The position numbers were made by a program, and so were the translations under genes. A DNA stretch of 64,000 bases from the NCBI RefSeq assembly GCF_900108035.1, contig NZ_FNVS01000019.1, positions 1 through 64,000 of the forward strand, written 5' to 3'. The DNA comes from Parabacteroides chinchillae. Its GTDB lineage: Bacteria; Bacteroidota; Bacteroidia; Bacteroidales; Tannerellaceae. Below are positions 54,877 to 63,184 of this stretch, one piece after another. How positions within the stretch are numbered: position 1 is the stretch's first letter; each line of letters starts with the position of its first letter. The notes beneath the pieces are model-generated. The model was not told where the DNA came from. It worked only from the letters and a program-made list of their open reading frames with translations, and did not search any database.

Positions 54877-56244
54877 ATGAGTACAACACGTAGAGATTTT
54901 ATAAAGAAAACATCTTTAGCTGCTGCCGGTTTGACTGTTGGTATGGGATTCCCTACGATTGATGCTAAAAAAAGTATTTTGGGAGCGAATGATCGTGTAA
55001 GAATGGGATTTATTGGTGTAGGTAATCGTGGTAGCCAGTTATTGGAGGCATTTTTGAAAGTGCCGGATGTTAAAGTAACTGCTTTGTGCGATTTGTATAA
55101 GCCTTATTTGTATCGTCAATATGAAAAAGTGAATACTCGGTTCTTCTTACCTAAAGGACGTCCGGTTCCTAAAATGAATGAACAGTTGGATTCGAATGTT
55201 GCAAGATATGAGGATTATCGTAAATTGTTGGATGATAAAGATGTAGATGCTGTGTGTATTGCAACACCAGACCATTGGCATGCTTTGCAAGCGATAAATT
55301 CAGTGGACGCCGGTAAGGATATTTATTTGGAAAAACCGGTTTCAATGACTGTTTATGAAGGCAGAAAGATTGTTGAAGCAGTAAAAAGAAACAATCGAGT
55401 TGCTAGTGTTGGATACGTTAGACGTTGTTCGGCTTTATATAATAAAATTCCGGAGATTATTAAAAGCGGTAAAATAGGAGAAGTATCAATGATTTCATCT
55501 CATTACTTTAGCAATATGACTCCGAATGGTATTGGCAGAATGAAGCCGGAACAGCCTCCTAAAGATTTTAATTGGGATATGTGGTTAGGCCCGAAACCTT
55601 ATAGAGAATATCAATACAATATTGCTCCGTATATGTTCAGATGGTGGAAAGATTATTCTTCTCAGATAGCGAATAATGGTTCACACTATATTGATGTTGT
55701 TCATTGGCTCGTAGGAGAAAATGCTCCGGTAGCTATTACAGCACTAGGAACGAATCATATTATCAAAGATGATAGAGATATTCCTGAAAATATGGAAATT
55801 ACCTATGAATTTGCTTCAGGGAAAATATTTAATTTCAGAGTTTGCGAAACAGCAACTGCTCCTGGATTAAAATTTGGTAATATTGAAATCATCGGAACAA
55901 AAGGCTGTCTCTATTTAGGAGATGCAGGTTATAGATTGTACCCTGCTCGTCCCGGACAGTTCCAAAACTGGGAAAAACCTTTTGAAGCTGAAGAGTATGA
56001 TGCTCCAAGAGAAGATTTGGCATTGAAGCATGTTACTGATTTTATAGATTGTGTTAGATCGAGAAAAACTCCGGTTTCTTCTATTGAACAGAGTTATCGT
56101 TCTTCATCTTTTGCTTTATTAGCAAATATAGCATTGGAAGTTAAACAAAGAATTATTTGGGATCCAGTAGCTGAGCGAATAACAAATTGTGATAAAGCCA
56201 ATGATTTGTTGCATTACGAATATAGAGAACCATGGACTTTATAA
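54877..56244 (+). CDS. exported Gfo/Idh/MocA-family oxidoreductase
   Basis: A 455-residue protein with a twin-arginine-type signal (TTRRDFIKKTSLAAAG), so it is exported folded with its NAD(P). The Rossmann domain has RMGFIGVGNRGSQLL, ALCDLY, and VDAVCIATPDHWHALQ; the conserved DIYLEKPVS gives the EKP motif. The C-terminal domain has NGSHYIDVVHWLVGE. Family knowledge: related Tat-exported enzymes oxidise glycosides, often at C3. Upstream in-frame TTG 54856 is rejected in favour of ATG 54877, which begins the Tat signal. Confidence 0.88.
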   Translation: MSTTRRDFIKKTSLAAAGLTVGMGFPTIDAKKSILGANDRVRMGFIGVGNRGSQLLEAFLKVPDVKVTALCDLYKPYLYRQYEKVNTRFFLPKGRPVPKMNEQLDSNVARYEDYRKLLDDKDVDAVCIATPDHWHALQAINSVDAGKDIYLEKPVSMTVYEGRKIVEAVKRNNRVASVGYVRRCSALYNKIPEIIKSGKIGEVSMISSHYFSNMTPNGIGRMKPEQPPKDFNWDMWLGPKPYREYQYNIAPYMFRWWKDYSSQIANNGSHYIDVVHWLVGENAPVAITALGTNHIIKDDRDIPENMEITYEFASGKIFNFRVCETATAPGLKFGNIEIIGTKGCLYLGDAGYRLYPARPGQFQNWEKPFEAEEYDAPREDLALKHVTDFIDCVRSRKTPVSSIEQSYRSSSFALLANIALEVKQRIIWDPVAERITNCDKANDLLHYEYREPWTL

Positions 56245-56258
56245 CTAATTAATTAGAT

Positions 56259-56297
56259 ACTCTACTGTCTGGGATTGGGAAATCAAGACAGTAGAGT
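56259..56297 (+). terminator. hairpin between the Gfo/Idh and enolase-superfamily genes
   Basis: ACTCTACTGTCT and AGACAGTAGAGT form a perfect 12-bp stem with a 15-nt loop; only TTTA follows. It is a weak terminator or attenuator that may lower expression of the last gene. Confidence 0.55.
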
Positions 56298-56312
56298 TTA
56301 ATTTGCAGAATT

Positions 56313-57710
56313 ATGAATAGACGGTTTTTTATGAAGGAGTTGAGTGCTATAGCTGCAGGAATGATAGGTTCCAATGGGATGTTTAGTAGTTGTAGTACAA
56401 ATCAGGCAATCAATAGGAAAATTAAGATTTCAAATGCCAATTTAAAAGTAGAAAGGGAACCTTTGATTCGTCCTTTAGGATTTAAAGGAGGTTTTATAAA
56501 TGAGTTGTGGCAATCCGTTTGTTGTTTGACAAGTGAGTCTGGCATACGAAAAATTGGAACGGGTACACAGAGTATTTTGTGGAGTGATTCGTCTGTTTTT
56601 GTAAAGCATTCAGAAAGTGAAGGCAATTCTTTAATGTTGGCTATAACAGAAAGAGCTCTGAGTCTCATAAAAGGCAAAATGTTTCGATCTCCCATTGATT
56701 TGTTAGATTCTATTTATGATGAGCTTTATGATTACGGGAAGAGTATAACCGGGAATCCTAATTTAAAAAAAACCTTTGTATTGAATTCTTTGGTTTGTGT
56801 TGATAATGCAGTTTGGTTGTTGTATGCTGCTGAAAATGGTGTAACTCTTTTTGATGATATGATTCCGGGTAAATACAAAAAAGCTTTTTCATTCAAACAC
56901 AAACAAATAGCAATTACTCCGTTGATATCATACAATGTATCTCCTGGAGAAATCCTGAAGATTGTTTCTGATGGCCATTTCTTCTTGAAAATTAAGATTG
57001 GGCAACCCGGAACACAAGATGAGATGTTAAGAAAAGATTGTGAACGGATAAGTCTGATCCATAAAACAATTGGGAAAACTTCTACTCCATATACCAAAAA
57101 TGGAAAAGTTCTGTATTATTTCGATGCTAACGGAAGGTACGAGTCGAAAGATACCTTATTACGATTCATTAATCATTTGCGTAAAATAGGTGCTTATGAG
57201 CAAGTGGCAGTAATTGAAGAGCCTTTTCCAGAGAATAATGAAATAGATGTTCATGATATAGAACTTAGAATTGCAGCTGATGAAAGTGCTCATACCGAAG
57301 AAGATGCTCTTATTCGTATCGGAATGGGATATAGGGCGATTGCATTGAAAGCGATTGCAAAAACCGTAAGTATGAGTATTAAAATCGCTAGTGCTGCATA
57401 CGAAAACAACATTCCTTGTATTTGTGCTGATCTAACAGTTTCGCCTCTATTGGTTGAATGGAATAAGAATTTTGCAGCTCGATTGTCTCCGTTTCCGGAG
57501 TTGAATTCTGAGATGGGATTGGTAGAAACAAATGGAAATCAAAATTATAAGAATTGGAATTTGATGCAAACATACAGTCCTTCATTCGAAAAAAAATGGA
57601 CAAAAATGAATCAAGGAATCTTTAATTTGGATGAAGAATTTTTCTTATCGGGTGGAGGTGTTTTTGGTGATTCTAAACATTATAATAGCTTATTTGAAAT
57701 AAAGAAATAA
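56313..57710 (+). CDS. exported enolase-superfamily (mandelate racemase/MLE-type) protein
   Basis: A 465-residue protein with a Tat-like start (NRRFFMKELSAIAAG) and a possible lipobox (SSC, Cys27). The barrel has the complete superfamily set: KIK on strand 2 (Lys226, Lys228), metal ligands FDANG (Asp271), IEEPF (Glu302/303) and AADES (Asp323), and ALKAIAK on strand 6 (Lys346, Lys350). That pattern resembles the MLE/dipeptide-epimerase subgroup, which abstracts a proton next to a carboxylate. The reaction here is unknown. It closes the operon, in line with epimerisation or dehydration of an oxidised intermediate. Confidence 0.8.
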   Translation: MNRRFFMKELSAIAAGMIGSNGMFSSCSTNQAINRKIKISNANLKVEREPLIRPLGFKGGFINELWQSVCCLTSESGIRKIGTGTQSILWSDSSVFVKHSESEGNSLMLAITERALSLIKGKMFRSPIDLLDSIYDELYDYGKSITGNPNLKKTFVLNSLVCVDNAVWLLYAAENGVTLFDDMIPGKYKKAFSFKHKQIAITPLISYNVSPGEILKIVSDGHFFLKIKIGQPGTQDEMLRKDCERISLIHKTIGKTSTPYTKNGKVLYYFDANGRYESKDTLLRFINHLRKIGAYEQVAVIEEPFPENNEIDVHDIELRIAADESAHTEEDALIRIGMGYRAIALKAIAKTVSMSIKIASAAYENNIPCICADLTVSPLLVEWNKNFAARLSPFPELNSEMGLVETNGNQNYKNWNLMQTYSPSFEKKWTKMNQGIFNLDEEFFLSGGGVFGDSKHYNSLFEIKK

Positions 57711-57715
57711 AAAAA

Positions 57716-57910
57716 TTAAGTTGTAGGCCTTAATGATAGATTGTTTTTTTGTAGAATAATAAGATCACTCCCAATCTCTGTCCCTGCATTATCTTTAAAG
57801 AGATTATTTGGTAAACGGATGGCAGAAATAAGATCGGCACGGCTAAATAATTCCTGTCGTATTGTTTTATTTTTAGTTGCTGTACGATAGGAGTATTCTC
57901 TCTGATAAGT
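57716..57910 (-). pseudogene. N-6 DNA methylase fragment of a conjugative element
   Basis: On the minus strand 64 codons are open between stops and carry REYSYRTATKNKTIRQ, then FSRADLISAIRLPNNLFKDNAGTEIGSDLIILQKNN. The RADLISAIRLPNNLFKDNAGTEIGSDLIIL string matches the N-6 DNA methylase region of large helicase-methylase proteins of Bacteroides conjugative elements. Nothing of the rest of the gene is visible. Sequence from 57911 to 58178 is AT-rich with no credible gene, and appears to be more debris. Confidence 0.7.
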
Positions 57911-58178
57911 TTATGCAGGTCTAATACCAAAGGAAATAGTTCGAGGTCGGATTTAGCCCTGTGGATATTATCGGATTGTTCTTTGACCGGATTTAAAATA
58001 ATTTTTTCGTTAGAAAATACTCATGGAAATGCTTGCTTATGATTGCATAAGAAATTGAAACTGGATAACAATGCAAATCCGGTTATGTTTTTCAAGGCAT
58101 GTCAAAGTTTGTATTAGCTTACCAACCTTAATTATCCACTTGGATAGAGGCTTCTATTAATAGGGAATATTTAAATTA

Positions 58179-59375
58179 CTAATTTTTCCTGTATGCATTT
58201 TCGTCAATTTGTAAGACATACATAAATCCTAACTTTTCTGTGCAATCAGGAAGTTTGTCTACGAGTCTTTTTTGATGGCTTTCTAAATAACCTCCCGTAT
58301 TCATATCCCATAATTCCAAAGCAGACAAACATCCTAAAGATGGTGTAAGCGGAAAATATGGTTCTTCTCTGAAGAAATATGGATCAATGGTAGAACCGTG
58401 TACAATAATCTCACTGCGCCCAACTTTTCCTGAGAGATAAGCTTGCCATAATATAGGTATTTTGCAAATACTGGCAGGCCACATGTTTTCATAGACCTTT
58501 TCAGACCAATTGTTTGCTGTGTTATTCCATTCTTTTACAGAAGATTCATAAGGTAATTCTGTTACTAAAGTTGTTGTAGGGCCTATAAAATTATTTGAAC
58601 TGACAGATTTTTTTATTATTTTGAAAACTCCGCAAGGTGTGTTCCCGTTTGTGAAATAAGGTAATATATTATATGCAGAACGTGCTAAATATGATAGACA
58701 TTCTTTTCCTTTTAACGTAGAATCTCCAGGAGCTAATATATAGACTTTGGCAGGGATATTCCGGTCTGCTCTGGTTAATACGATTAAATGATATTGTATA
58801 GGATAATTTTGTTTTATATAAGAAATACACTCTTGAAGTTGGTTATTGGAAAGTTCCATTTGGTAGGCGGATTCATTAATCTGTTCTTTTATTAAAGACC
58901 AGGTTTTATCATCATAAACAGTATTGTTAGTGTCAACATTATCACATTTTTGGTGTAAGATTGAATATGCTAATAAAGAAAGTTTGGGTTGATTTTCCTT
59001 TATTGCTTTATTTAAAATAAATCTTTTTTCAGAGTATGGATATTCGGCTAGAACAGCAAGTAAAGCATATTTGTTTTCCATGGATAGATTATCATAATTT
59101 GCAATTAATTTATCCAAAAGGGAATCTACATTAATACCCTTAAAATTAAATGCAGAAGTTATCCACAAAGCTTTAGATAAACTATTAGGATTATCTGTTT
59201 CTGCATCTGATATGGCTTTTTCACACATTTGCCTGAATTCTATCCTTTGTTTGAGTTTTGTTTGTTCTGCTATAGTCTGCGCATTTATTGTCAGGCTAAT
59301 AGTTGCGAATAAAAAAAATCCTATTAAACTTCTTTTTATTATTAAGTATTCTAGATATGCTTTAATCTTGTACAT
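58179..59375 (-). CDS. exported YkuD-like (L,D-transpeptidase-type) protein, divergent
   Basis: A 398-residue protein with an N-terminal hydrophobic segment (IGFFLFATISLTINAQ). The first 200 residues are helical and lack a recognised domain. The C-terminal part has the marks of a YkuD fold: NTPCGVFKI at 245-253 (TPxGxF), then VHGS with His326 and, 23 residues later, SLGC with Cys349. The conserved Arg that usually follows the catalytic Cys (as in GCIR) is absent (GCLSAL). Peptidoglycan cross-linking is plausible but not assured. It converges on the methylase fragment and lies between relics. Confidence 0.55.
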   Translation of the reverse strand: MYKIKAYLEYLIIKRSLIGFFLFATISLTINAQTIAEQTKLKQRIEFRQMCEKAISDAETDNPNSLSKALWITSAFNFKGINVDSLLDKLIANYDNLSMENKYALLAVLAEYPYSEKRFILNKAIKENQPKLSLLAYSILHQKCDNVDTNNTVYDDKTWSLIKEQINESAYQMELSNNQLQECISYIKQNYPIQYHLIVLTRADRNIPAKVYILAPGDSTLKGKECLSYLARSAYNILPYFTNGNTPCGVFKIIKKSVSSNNFIGPTTTLVTELPYESSVKEWNNTANNWSEKVYENMWPASICKIPILWQAYLSGKVGRSEIIVHGSTIDPYFFREEPYFPLTPSLGCLSALELWDMNTGGYLESHQKRLVDKLPDCTEKLGFMYVLQIDENAYRKN

Positions 59376-59560
59376 GGTTTTTTTACTTTATATATTTAAA
59401 CAAAGCGGCAAGTTAATAAAAATAGGAGAATAAACTAAACTAAATTAATTATTTTCAAATAAACAGTTTGGAATGGTAAAATATATGGTTTTGAGGATGA
59501 AGTAATAATACTTATTTGATAATATTGGCTTAGTTCTATAAAATGATATTTTTTCCATTT

Positions 59561-59840
59561 TTATTTAAAACTTCCTCTTCCGCTGTTTGTCCAACCGGCT
59601 ACACCGCTTAACGTGATGTTGGGATAGAAGTAAGCACGTGCTTCGTTGGTGGCATAGAAGGCTTGTGCTAATGCTGCTTTGGCATCACGCTTTGCATTGG
59701 TCAATTTACCGAAAATGTCGATCTCCCAACTGGCAGAGGCGGCTAATTGATAGCTTTTAGCAGTCTTGCTTCCGTCAAAATTACTCAATGTTCCTTGCGG
59801 AGTGAGAGATAAAGAGGGCAAATGCCAATCTTTTGCAGGC
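59561..59840 (-). pseudogene. TolC/NodT-family efflux protein fragment with internal deletion
   Basis: The frame reads AKDWHLPSLSLTPQGTLSNFDGSKTAKSYQLAASASWEIDIFGKLTNAKRDAKAAL and continues directly with AQAFYATNEARAYFYPNITLSGVAGWTNSGRG. In intact outer-membrane efflux proteins of this group these two blocks are separated by roughly a hundred residues, so an internal deletion has joined them. Both ends of the gene are missing, and no inner-membrane pump or adaptor gene is nearby. Confidence 0.75.
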
Positions 59841-60034
59841 TCAAACTTGGATACGGCGTATTTTTTCTTGCAGATATGTTGGTGTTTCTGTTTATACAGT
59901 TATTAAATACGTATTATAAAGAGGAACATTTGGTAGCCTTCTTTTGGTAAGTTCTTTAAAAAGCATAAAGGTGTTTCACCTTTGGAGTATAGGACGAGTA
60001 TAAAGGCTTCGGATATTAGTTAGCTTTATTTAGT

Positions 60035-60094
60035 TTTATTACTATGAAAAAAAAGTTTTATACTAATGAAACTTTTTTTTCATAGTAATAAAAA
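60035..60094. repeat. perfect 25-bp inverted repeat
   Basis: TTTTATTACTATGAAAAAAA and the following GTTT (60035-60059) are exactly complementary to 60070-60094, with a 10-nt loop. The arms contain A8 and T8 tracts, so it can terminate transcription in either direction, but no complete gene ends directly at it. The stretch 59841-60169 contains no other feature I recognise. Confidence 0.7.
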
Positions 60095-60169
60095 TTTGAA
60101 GGGGAAGTTATTTGTTTATGTATGCTATTACATAAAACAGACTTTTGATACATCTCCTTATAGCATTCT

Positions 60170-61267
60170 TTATAACCACTGGTTCATGAATCCATCCATT
60201 TCCGTAGCGTGAGCTTCCAGACTCTGCAGTAGCTTGAATTGTGCTTTGGTGCGGATCAGATTGTGTTTTGGGCTGTGTATTTTATAATAGGTATCGCCGT
60301 TTATATAGTCTGTCAGGAAGCGAACAGTCTGCATATAGGTGAGCAAACGTCCGCCATAAGGCAATAATTTGATTTCCTGCGGAGTTAGGAATGATCGGGC
60401 TGTTTCCATATATCCACGGGTATAAGCCTTGAAGATTTCCAGATTTACTTCTACGTTATCCGGATTTTCATCGTCTTCGGCTCCGGTATTAGCTCCCGTA
60501 CGGATAAAATCGCCTATATCAGATAGAACAAATCCAGGCATTACAGTATCCAGGTCTATTACGCAAAGAACTTTGTCTGTTGCAGCATCAAACATCATAT
60601 TGTTTACTTTTGTATCGCAATGGTTTGTACGTTTCTTCAATTTACCTTCGCGATAAAGCCGTTCCTGTATGCACATGGCTTCGGCACGTTTCTCTACTTC
60701 ATCTACAATATCTTTCACTTCGTCCAGACGGTTTGCTGCATTAGCCTTGATTGCATCGTGAAACTGTTGGAGGCGAAACTCCATGTTGTGAAAGTTGGGA
60801 ATGGTTTCTCCTAATGTTCCTTCGGGAATATCGGCAAGCATGGATTGGAAATCACCGAATGCTTTTCCTGCTTCATAGGACAGTTCGGGGGTAACTTCTT
60901 CGTAACTTTTACTGCCGGGAATGAACAGGCATACACGCCAGTAGCTATCTCCATCAAAATAGTATAATTTTCCTTCTTTGGTTGGCAAGAAAGTCAACAC
61001 CTTACGGTCTATATCGTTTTCTCCTTTGGCTTCCAGTTTTTTGCGGATATGTGAAGTAACTGTGTGTATGTTATTTTGCAACATATCCACGTTTGTGAAA
61101 ATCAGGTGGTTTATACGTTGCAATACGTATTTGATTTCTCCTTTTTCGTTTGTTACTTTTAGCGTATCGTTAATGTGTCCGTTTCCGAAAGGTTCGGCGG
61201 AAACTACCTTTTCTGCCAGTTGAAACTGACCAAGGACGTTTAGTAATTGTTCTTTCGTTTTTGTCAT
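60170..61267 (-). CDS. APH-family sugar kinase-like phosphotransferase (NahK-like)
   Basis: A 365-residue cytoplasmic protein with the aminoglycoside-phosphotransferase/N-acetylhexosamine-kinase fold: glycine-rich GNGHINDTLKV at 28-38, catalytic NHCDTKVNNMMFD with Asp218 and Asn223 (HxDxxxxN), and IDLDTVMPG with Asp238/240 for Mg. The best-known relatives phosphorylate N-acetylhexosamines at C1; the substrate here is inferred. ATG 61267 is used; upstream in-frame codons lie inside the promoter. Confidence 0.85.
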   Translation of the reverse strand: MTKTKEQLLNVLGQFQLAEKVVSAEPFGNGHINDTLKVTNEKGEIKYVLQRINHLIFTNVDMLQNNIHTVTSHIRKKLEAKGENDIDRKVLTFLPTKEGKLYYFDGDSYWRVCLFIPGSKSYEEVTPELSYEAGKAFGDFQSMLADIPEGTLGETIPNFHNMEFRLQQFHDAIKANAANRLDEVKDIVDEVEKRAEAMCIQERLYREGKLKKRTNHCDTKVNNMMFDAATDKVLCVIDLDTVMPGFVLSDIGDFIRTGANTGAEDDENPDNVEVNLEIFKAYTRGYMETARSFLTPQEIKLLPYGGRLLTYMQTVRFLTDYINGDTYYKIHSPKHNLIRTKAQFKLLQSLEAHATEMDGFMNQWL

Positions 61268-61301
61268 GGTATTATTTTCAATTAATATAGCTTTAAAAGC
61301 A

Positions 61302-61330
61302 CAAATATACAAATATAGCTGAAAAGGCAA
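61302..61330 (-). promoter_or_regulatory. promoter with duplicated TATATTTG boxes
   Basis: On the minus strand two adjacent TATATTTG boxes (61302-61309 and 61310-61317) precede the kinase. TTG at 61328-61330 is 18 nt from the downstream box, giving a good match for that one. Confidence 0.6.
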
Positions 61331-61439
61331 GGTTTTTTATATTGATAATGGTATTTGCCTGTTCTGTAAAAGATAAGTTTATGTTCTGCAAAAAGTGCCG
61401 GGTACTATGGTGAAGAATTTAATTGGTGAATGATAAAAG

Positions 61440-61472
61440 AAAAGGGTTGCCATTTTAAATGACAACCCTTTT
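61440..61472 (-). terminator. terminator after rpmE2
   Basis: AAAAGGGTTG and CAACCCTTTT form a 10-bp stem extended by partly paired bases, 24 nt past the rpmE2 stop on the minus strand. Confidence 0.85.
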
Positions 61473-61496
61473 CTATATCGTTATAAAACGAAATTT

Positions 61497-61748
61497 TTAT
61501 TTTTTGCGGTTACCGTAACGGCTCATGAACTTATCAACACGTCCTGCTGTATCCACCAACTTAGACTTACCAGTGTAGAACGGGTGAGAAGTGTTTGAAA
61601 TTTCTATCTTTATCAACGGATATTCAACACCATCAAGTACGATAGTTTCTTTTGCGTTGATAGTAGAACGAGTGATAAATGTATCCTCGTTAGACATGTC
61701 CTTAAATACTACAGGACGATAATTTTCAGGATGAATACCTTTTTTCAT
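61497..61748 (-). CDS. rpmE2: 50S ribosomal protein L31, type B
   Basis: An 83-residue protein with the type B signature [29 protein letters not shown], and [16 protein letters not shown] ending [13 protein letters not shown]. It lacks the zinc cysteines of type A L31. It is a single-gene transcript with a strong promoter and terminator. Type B forms are often zinc-independent. Confidence 0.96.
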   Translation of the reverse strand: MKKGIHPENYRPVVFKDMSNEDTFITRSTINAKETIVLDGVEYPLIKIEISNTSHPFYTGKSKLVDTAGRVDKFMSRYGNRKK

Positions 61749-61809
61749 TGCTTTCTTATCTATATTTAATTTATATTCTTATCTGTTTGGTAACCGGTAA
61801 ATTGGCTTG

Positions 61810-61840
61810 CAAAGGTATGGATTAGAGTTGAACAAACAAA
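61810..61840 (-). promoter_or_regulatory. promoter (TTTG-N19-TACCTTTG) for rpmE2
   Basis: On the minus strand TTTG (61837-61840) is followed, after 19 nt, by TACCTTTG (61810-61817), a near-consensus match. The ATG lies 61 nt downstream of the box. Confidence 0.75.
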
Positions 61841-61921
61841 GAAAATCTTATTTTTTTTCTCTTCTATTTGATTTTGTGTTATTTTATATGTTTAATAGCA
61901 TAATAGTATTCGGATAGTTAT

Positions 61922-61929
61922 TATCTTTG
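61922..61929 (+). promoter_or_regulatory. -7 box (TATCTTTG) for fba
   Basis: TATCTTTG on the plus strand, 40 nt before the aldolase ATG. It lies about 80 bp from the divergent rpmE2 promoter. Confidence 0.6.
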
Positions 61930-61969
61930 TGGGAAATTTTCAATCATTAACGTAATAACATATACTACA

Positions 61970-62968
61970 ATGGTAAATTACAAAGAACTGGGTCTTGTAA
62001 ACACAAAAGAAATGTTTGCAAAGGCTATTAAAGGCGGATATGCAATTCCTGCTTTTAACTTCAATAACATGGAACAAATGCAGGCTATCATCAAGGCTGC
62101 AGTAGAAACAAAATCTCCGGTTATCCTGCAGGTATCTAAGGGTGCACGTCAGTATGCAAATGCAACATTGCTTCGTTACATGGCTCAGGGTGCTGTAGAA
62201 TATGCAAAGGAATTGGGTTGCCCGAATCCTCAGATTGTTCTTCACTTGGATCATGGTGATACGTTTGAAACTTGCAAAAGCTGTATCGACTCAGGTTTCT
62301 CTTCTGTAATGATTGATGGTTCTCATCTTCCTTACGAAGAAAACGTTGCTTTGACAAAGAAAGTGGTAGATTACGCTCATCAGTTTGATGTAACTGTAGA
62401 GGGAGAACTTGGCGTATTGGCTGGTGTAGAAGATGAAGTTTCTGCAGACCACCATACATATACAGACCCTGAAGAAGTAATCGATTTTGCTACTCGCACA
62501 GGTTGCGATTCTTTGGCTATCTCTATCGGTACTTCTCACGGTGCTTATAAGTTTACTCCTGAACAGTGCCATATCGATCCTGCTACAGGTAAGATGGTTC
62601 CTCCTCCATTGGCATTTGAAGTATTGGATGCTGTTATGGAAAAACTTCCGGGATTCCCTATCGTTCTTCACGGGTCATCTTCTGTTCCTCAGGAAGAAGT
62701 TGAAACTATCAACAAATTTGGTGGTAACTTGAAGGCTGCAATCGGTATTCCAGAAGAATGGTTGCGTAAAGCTGCAACTTCTGCGGTTTGCAAAATCAAT
62801 ATCGACTCAGACTCTCGTTTGGCTATGACTGCTGCAATTCGTCAGACTTTTGCAGAAAAGCCAGCCGAATTTGATCCTCGTAAATATTTGGGTCCGGCTC
62901 GTGACAATATGGAAAAATTGTACAAGCACAAAATTATTAACGTATTGGGTTCAAACGATAAGTTGTAA
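61970..62968 (+). CDS. fba: class II fructose-1,6-bisphosphate aldolase
   Basis: A 332-residue zinc aldolase of glycolysis and gluconeogenesis. It has YAIPAFNFNNMEQMQAI near the start, zinc-binding LHLDHGD with the HxDH pattern, SVMIDGSH, VEGELGVLAGVED, LAISIGTSHGAYKF and VLHGSSSVPQEEV. It is monocistronic, with a promoter upstream and a terminator downstream. Confidence 0.95.
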   Translation: MVNYKELGLVNTKEMFAKAIKGGYAIPAFNFNNMEQMQAIIKAAVETKSPVILQVSKGARQYANATLLRYMAQGAVEYAKELGCPNPQIVLHLDHGDTFETCKSCIDSGFSSVMIDGSHLPYEENVALTKKVVDYAHQFDVTVEGELGVLAGVEDEVSADHHTYTDPEEVIDFATRTGCDSLAISIGTSHGAYKFTPEQCHIDPATGKMVPPPLAFEVLDAVMEKLPGFPIVLHGSSSVPQEEVETINKFGGNLKAAIGIPEEWLRKAATSAVCKINIDSDSRLAMTAAIRQTFAEKPAEFDPRKYLGPARDNMEKLYKHKIINVLGSNDKL

Positions 62969-63017
62969 TTTGAGCAAGACAGGAGGCTTATAGCTTTCCT
63001 GTATACTAAAATAAAGA

Positions 63018-63055
63018 ACAGGTTGTCTGGATAAATTTCAGACAGCCTGTTTTTG
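63018..63055 (+). terminator. terminator after fba
   Basis: ACAGGTTGTCTG and CAGACAGCCTGT form a 12-bp stem with one G-T pair, a 9-nt loop and a T tract. Confidence 0.85.
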
Positions 63056-63140
63056 TTTTATTAGTTAGGGAGGGTTGCTGCGGTAATCCTGGCTTATTTG
63101 CTTTCGAAAAATGTAAAATAAATGTAGTGATAATAATTTA

Positions 63141-63148
63141 TATCTTTG
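63141..63148 (+). promoter_or_regulatory. -7 box (TATCTTTG) for the DUF4923 gene
   Basis: TATCTTTG lies 36 nt before the ATG at 63185 and fits TAnnTTTG. Confidence 0.6.
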
Positions 63149-63184
63149 TGCAGGTTTAATTAAATGAGCTAAATTTATAATGTG

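Noticed and set aside
59967-59983. Hairpin AAAGGTG/CACCTTT as a terminator
   Set aside because: The stem is only 7 bp with no T tract and no gene end nearby.
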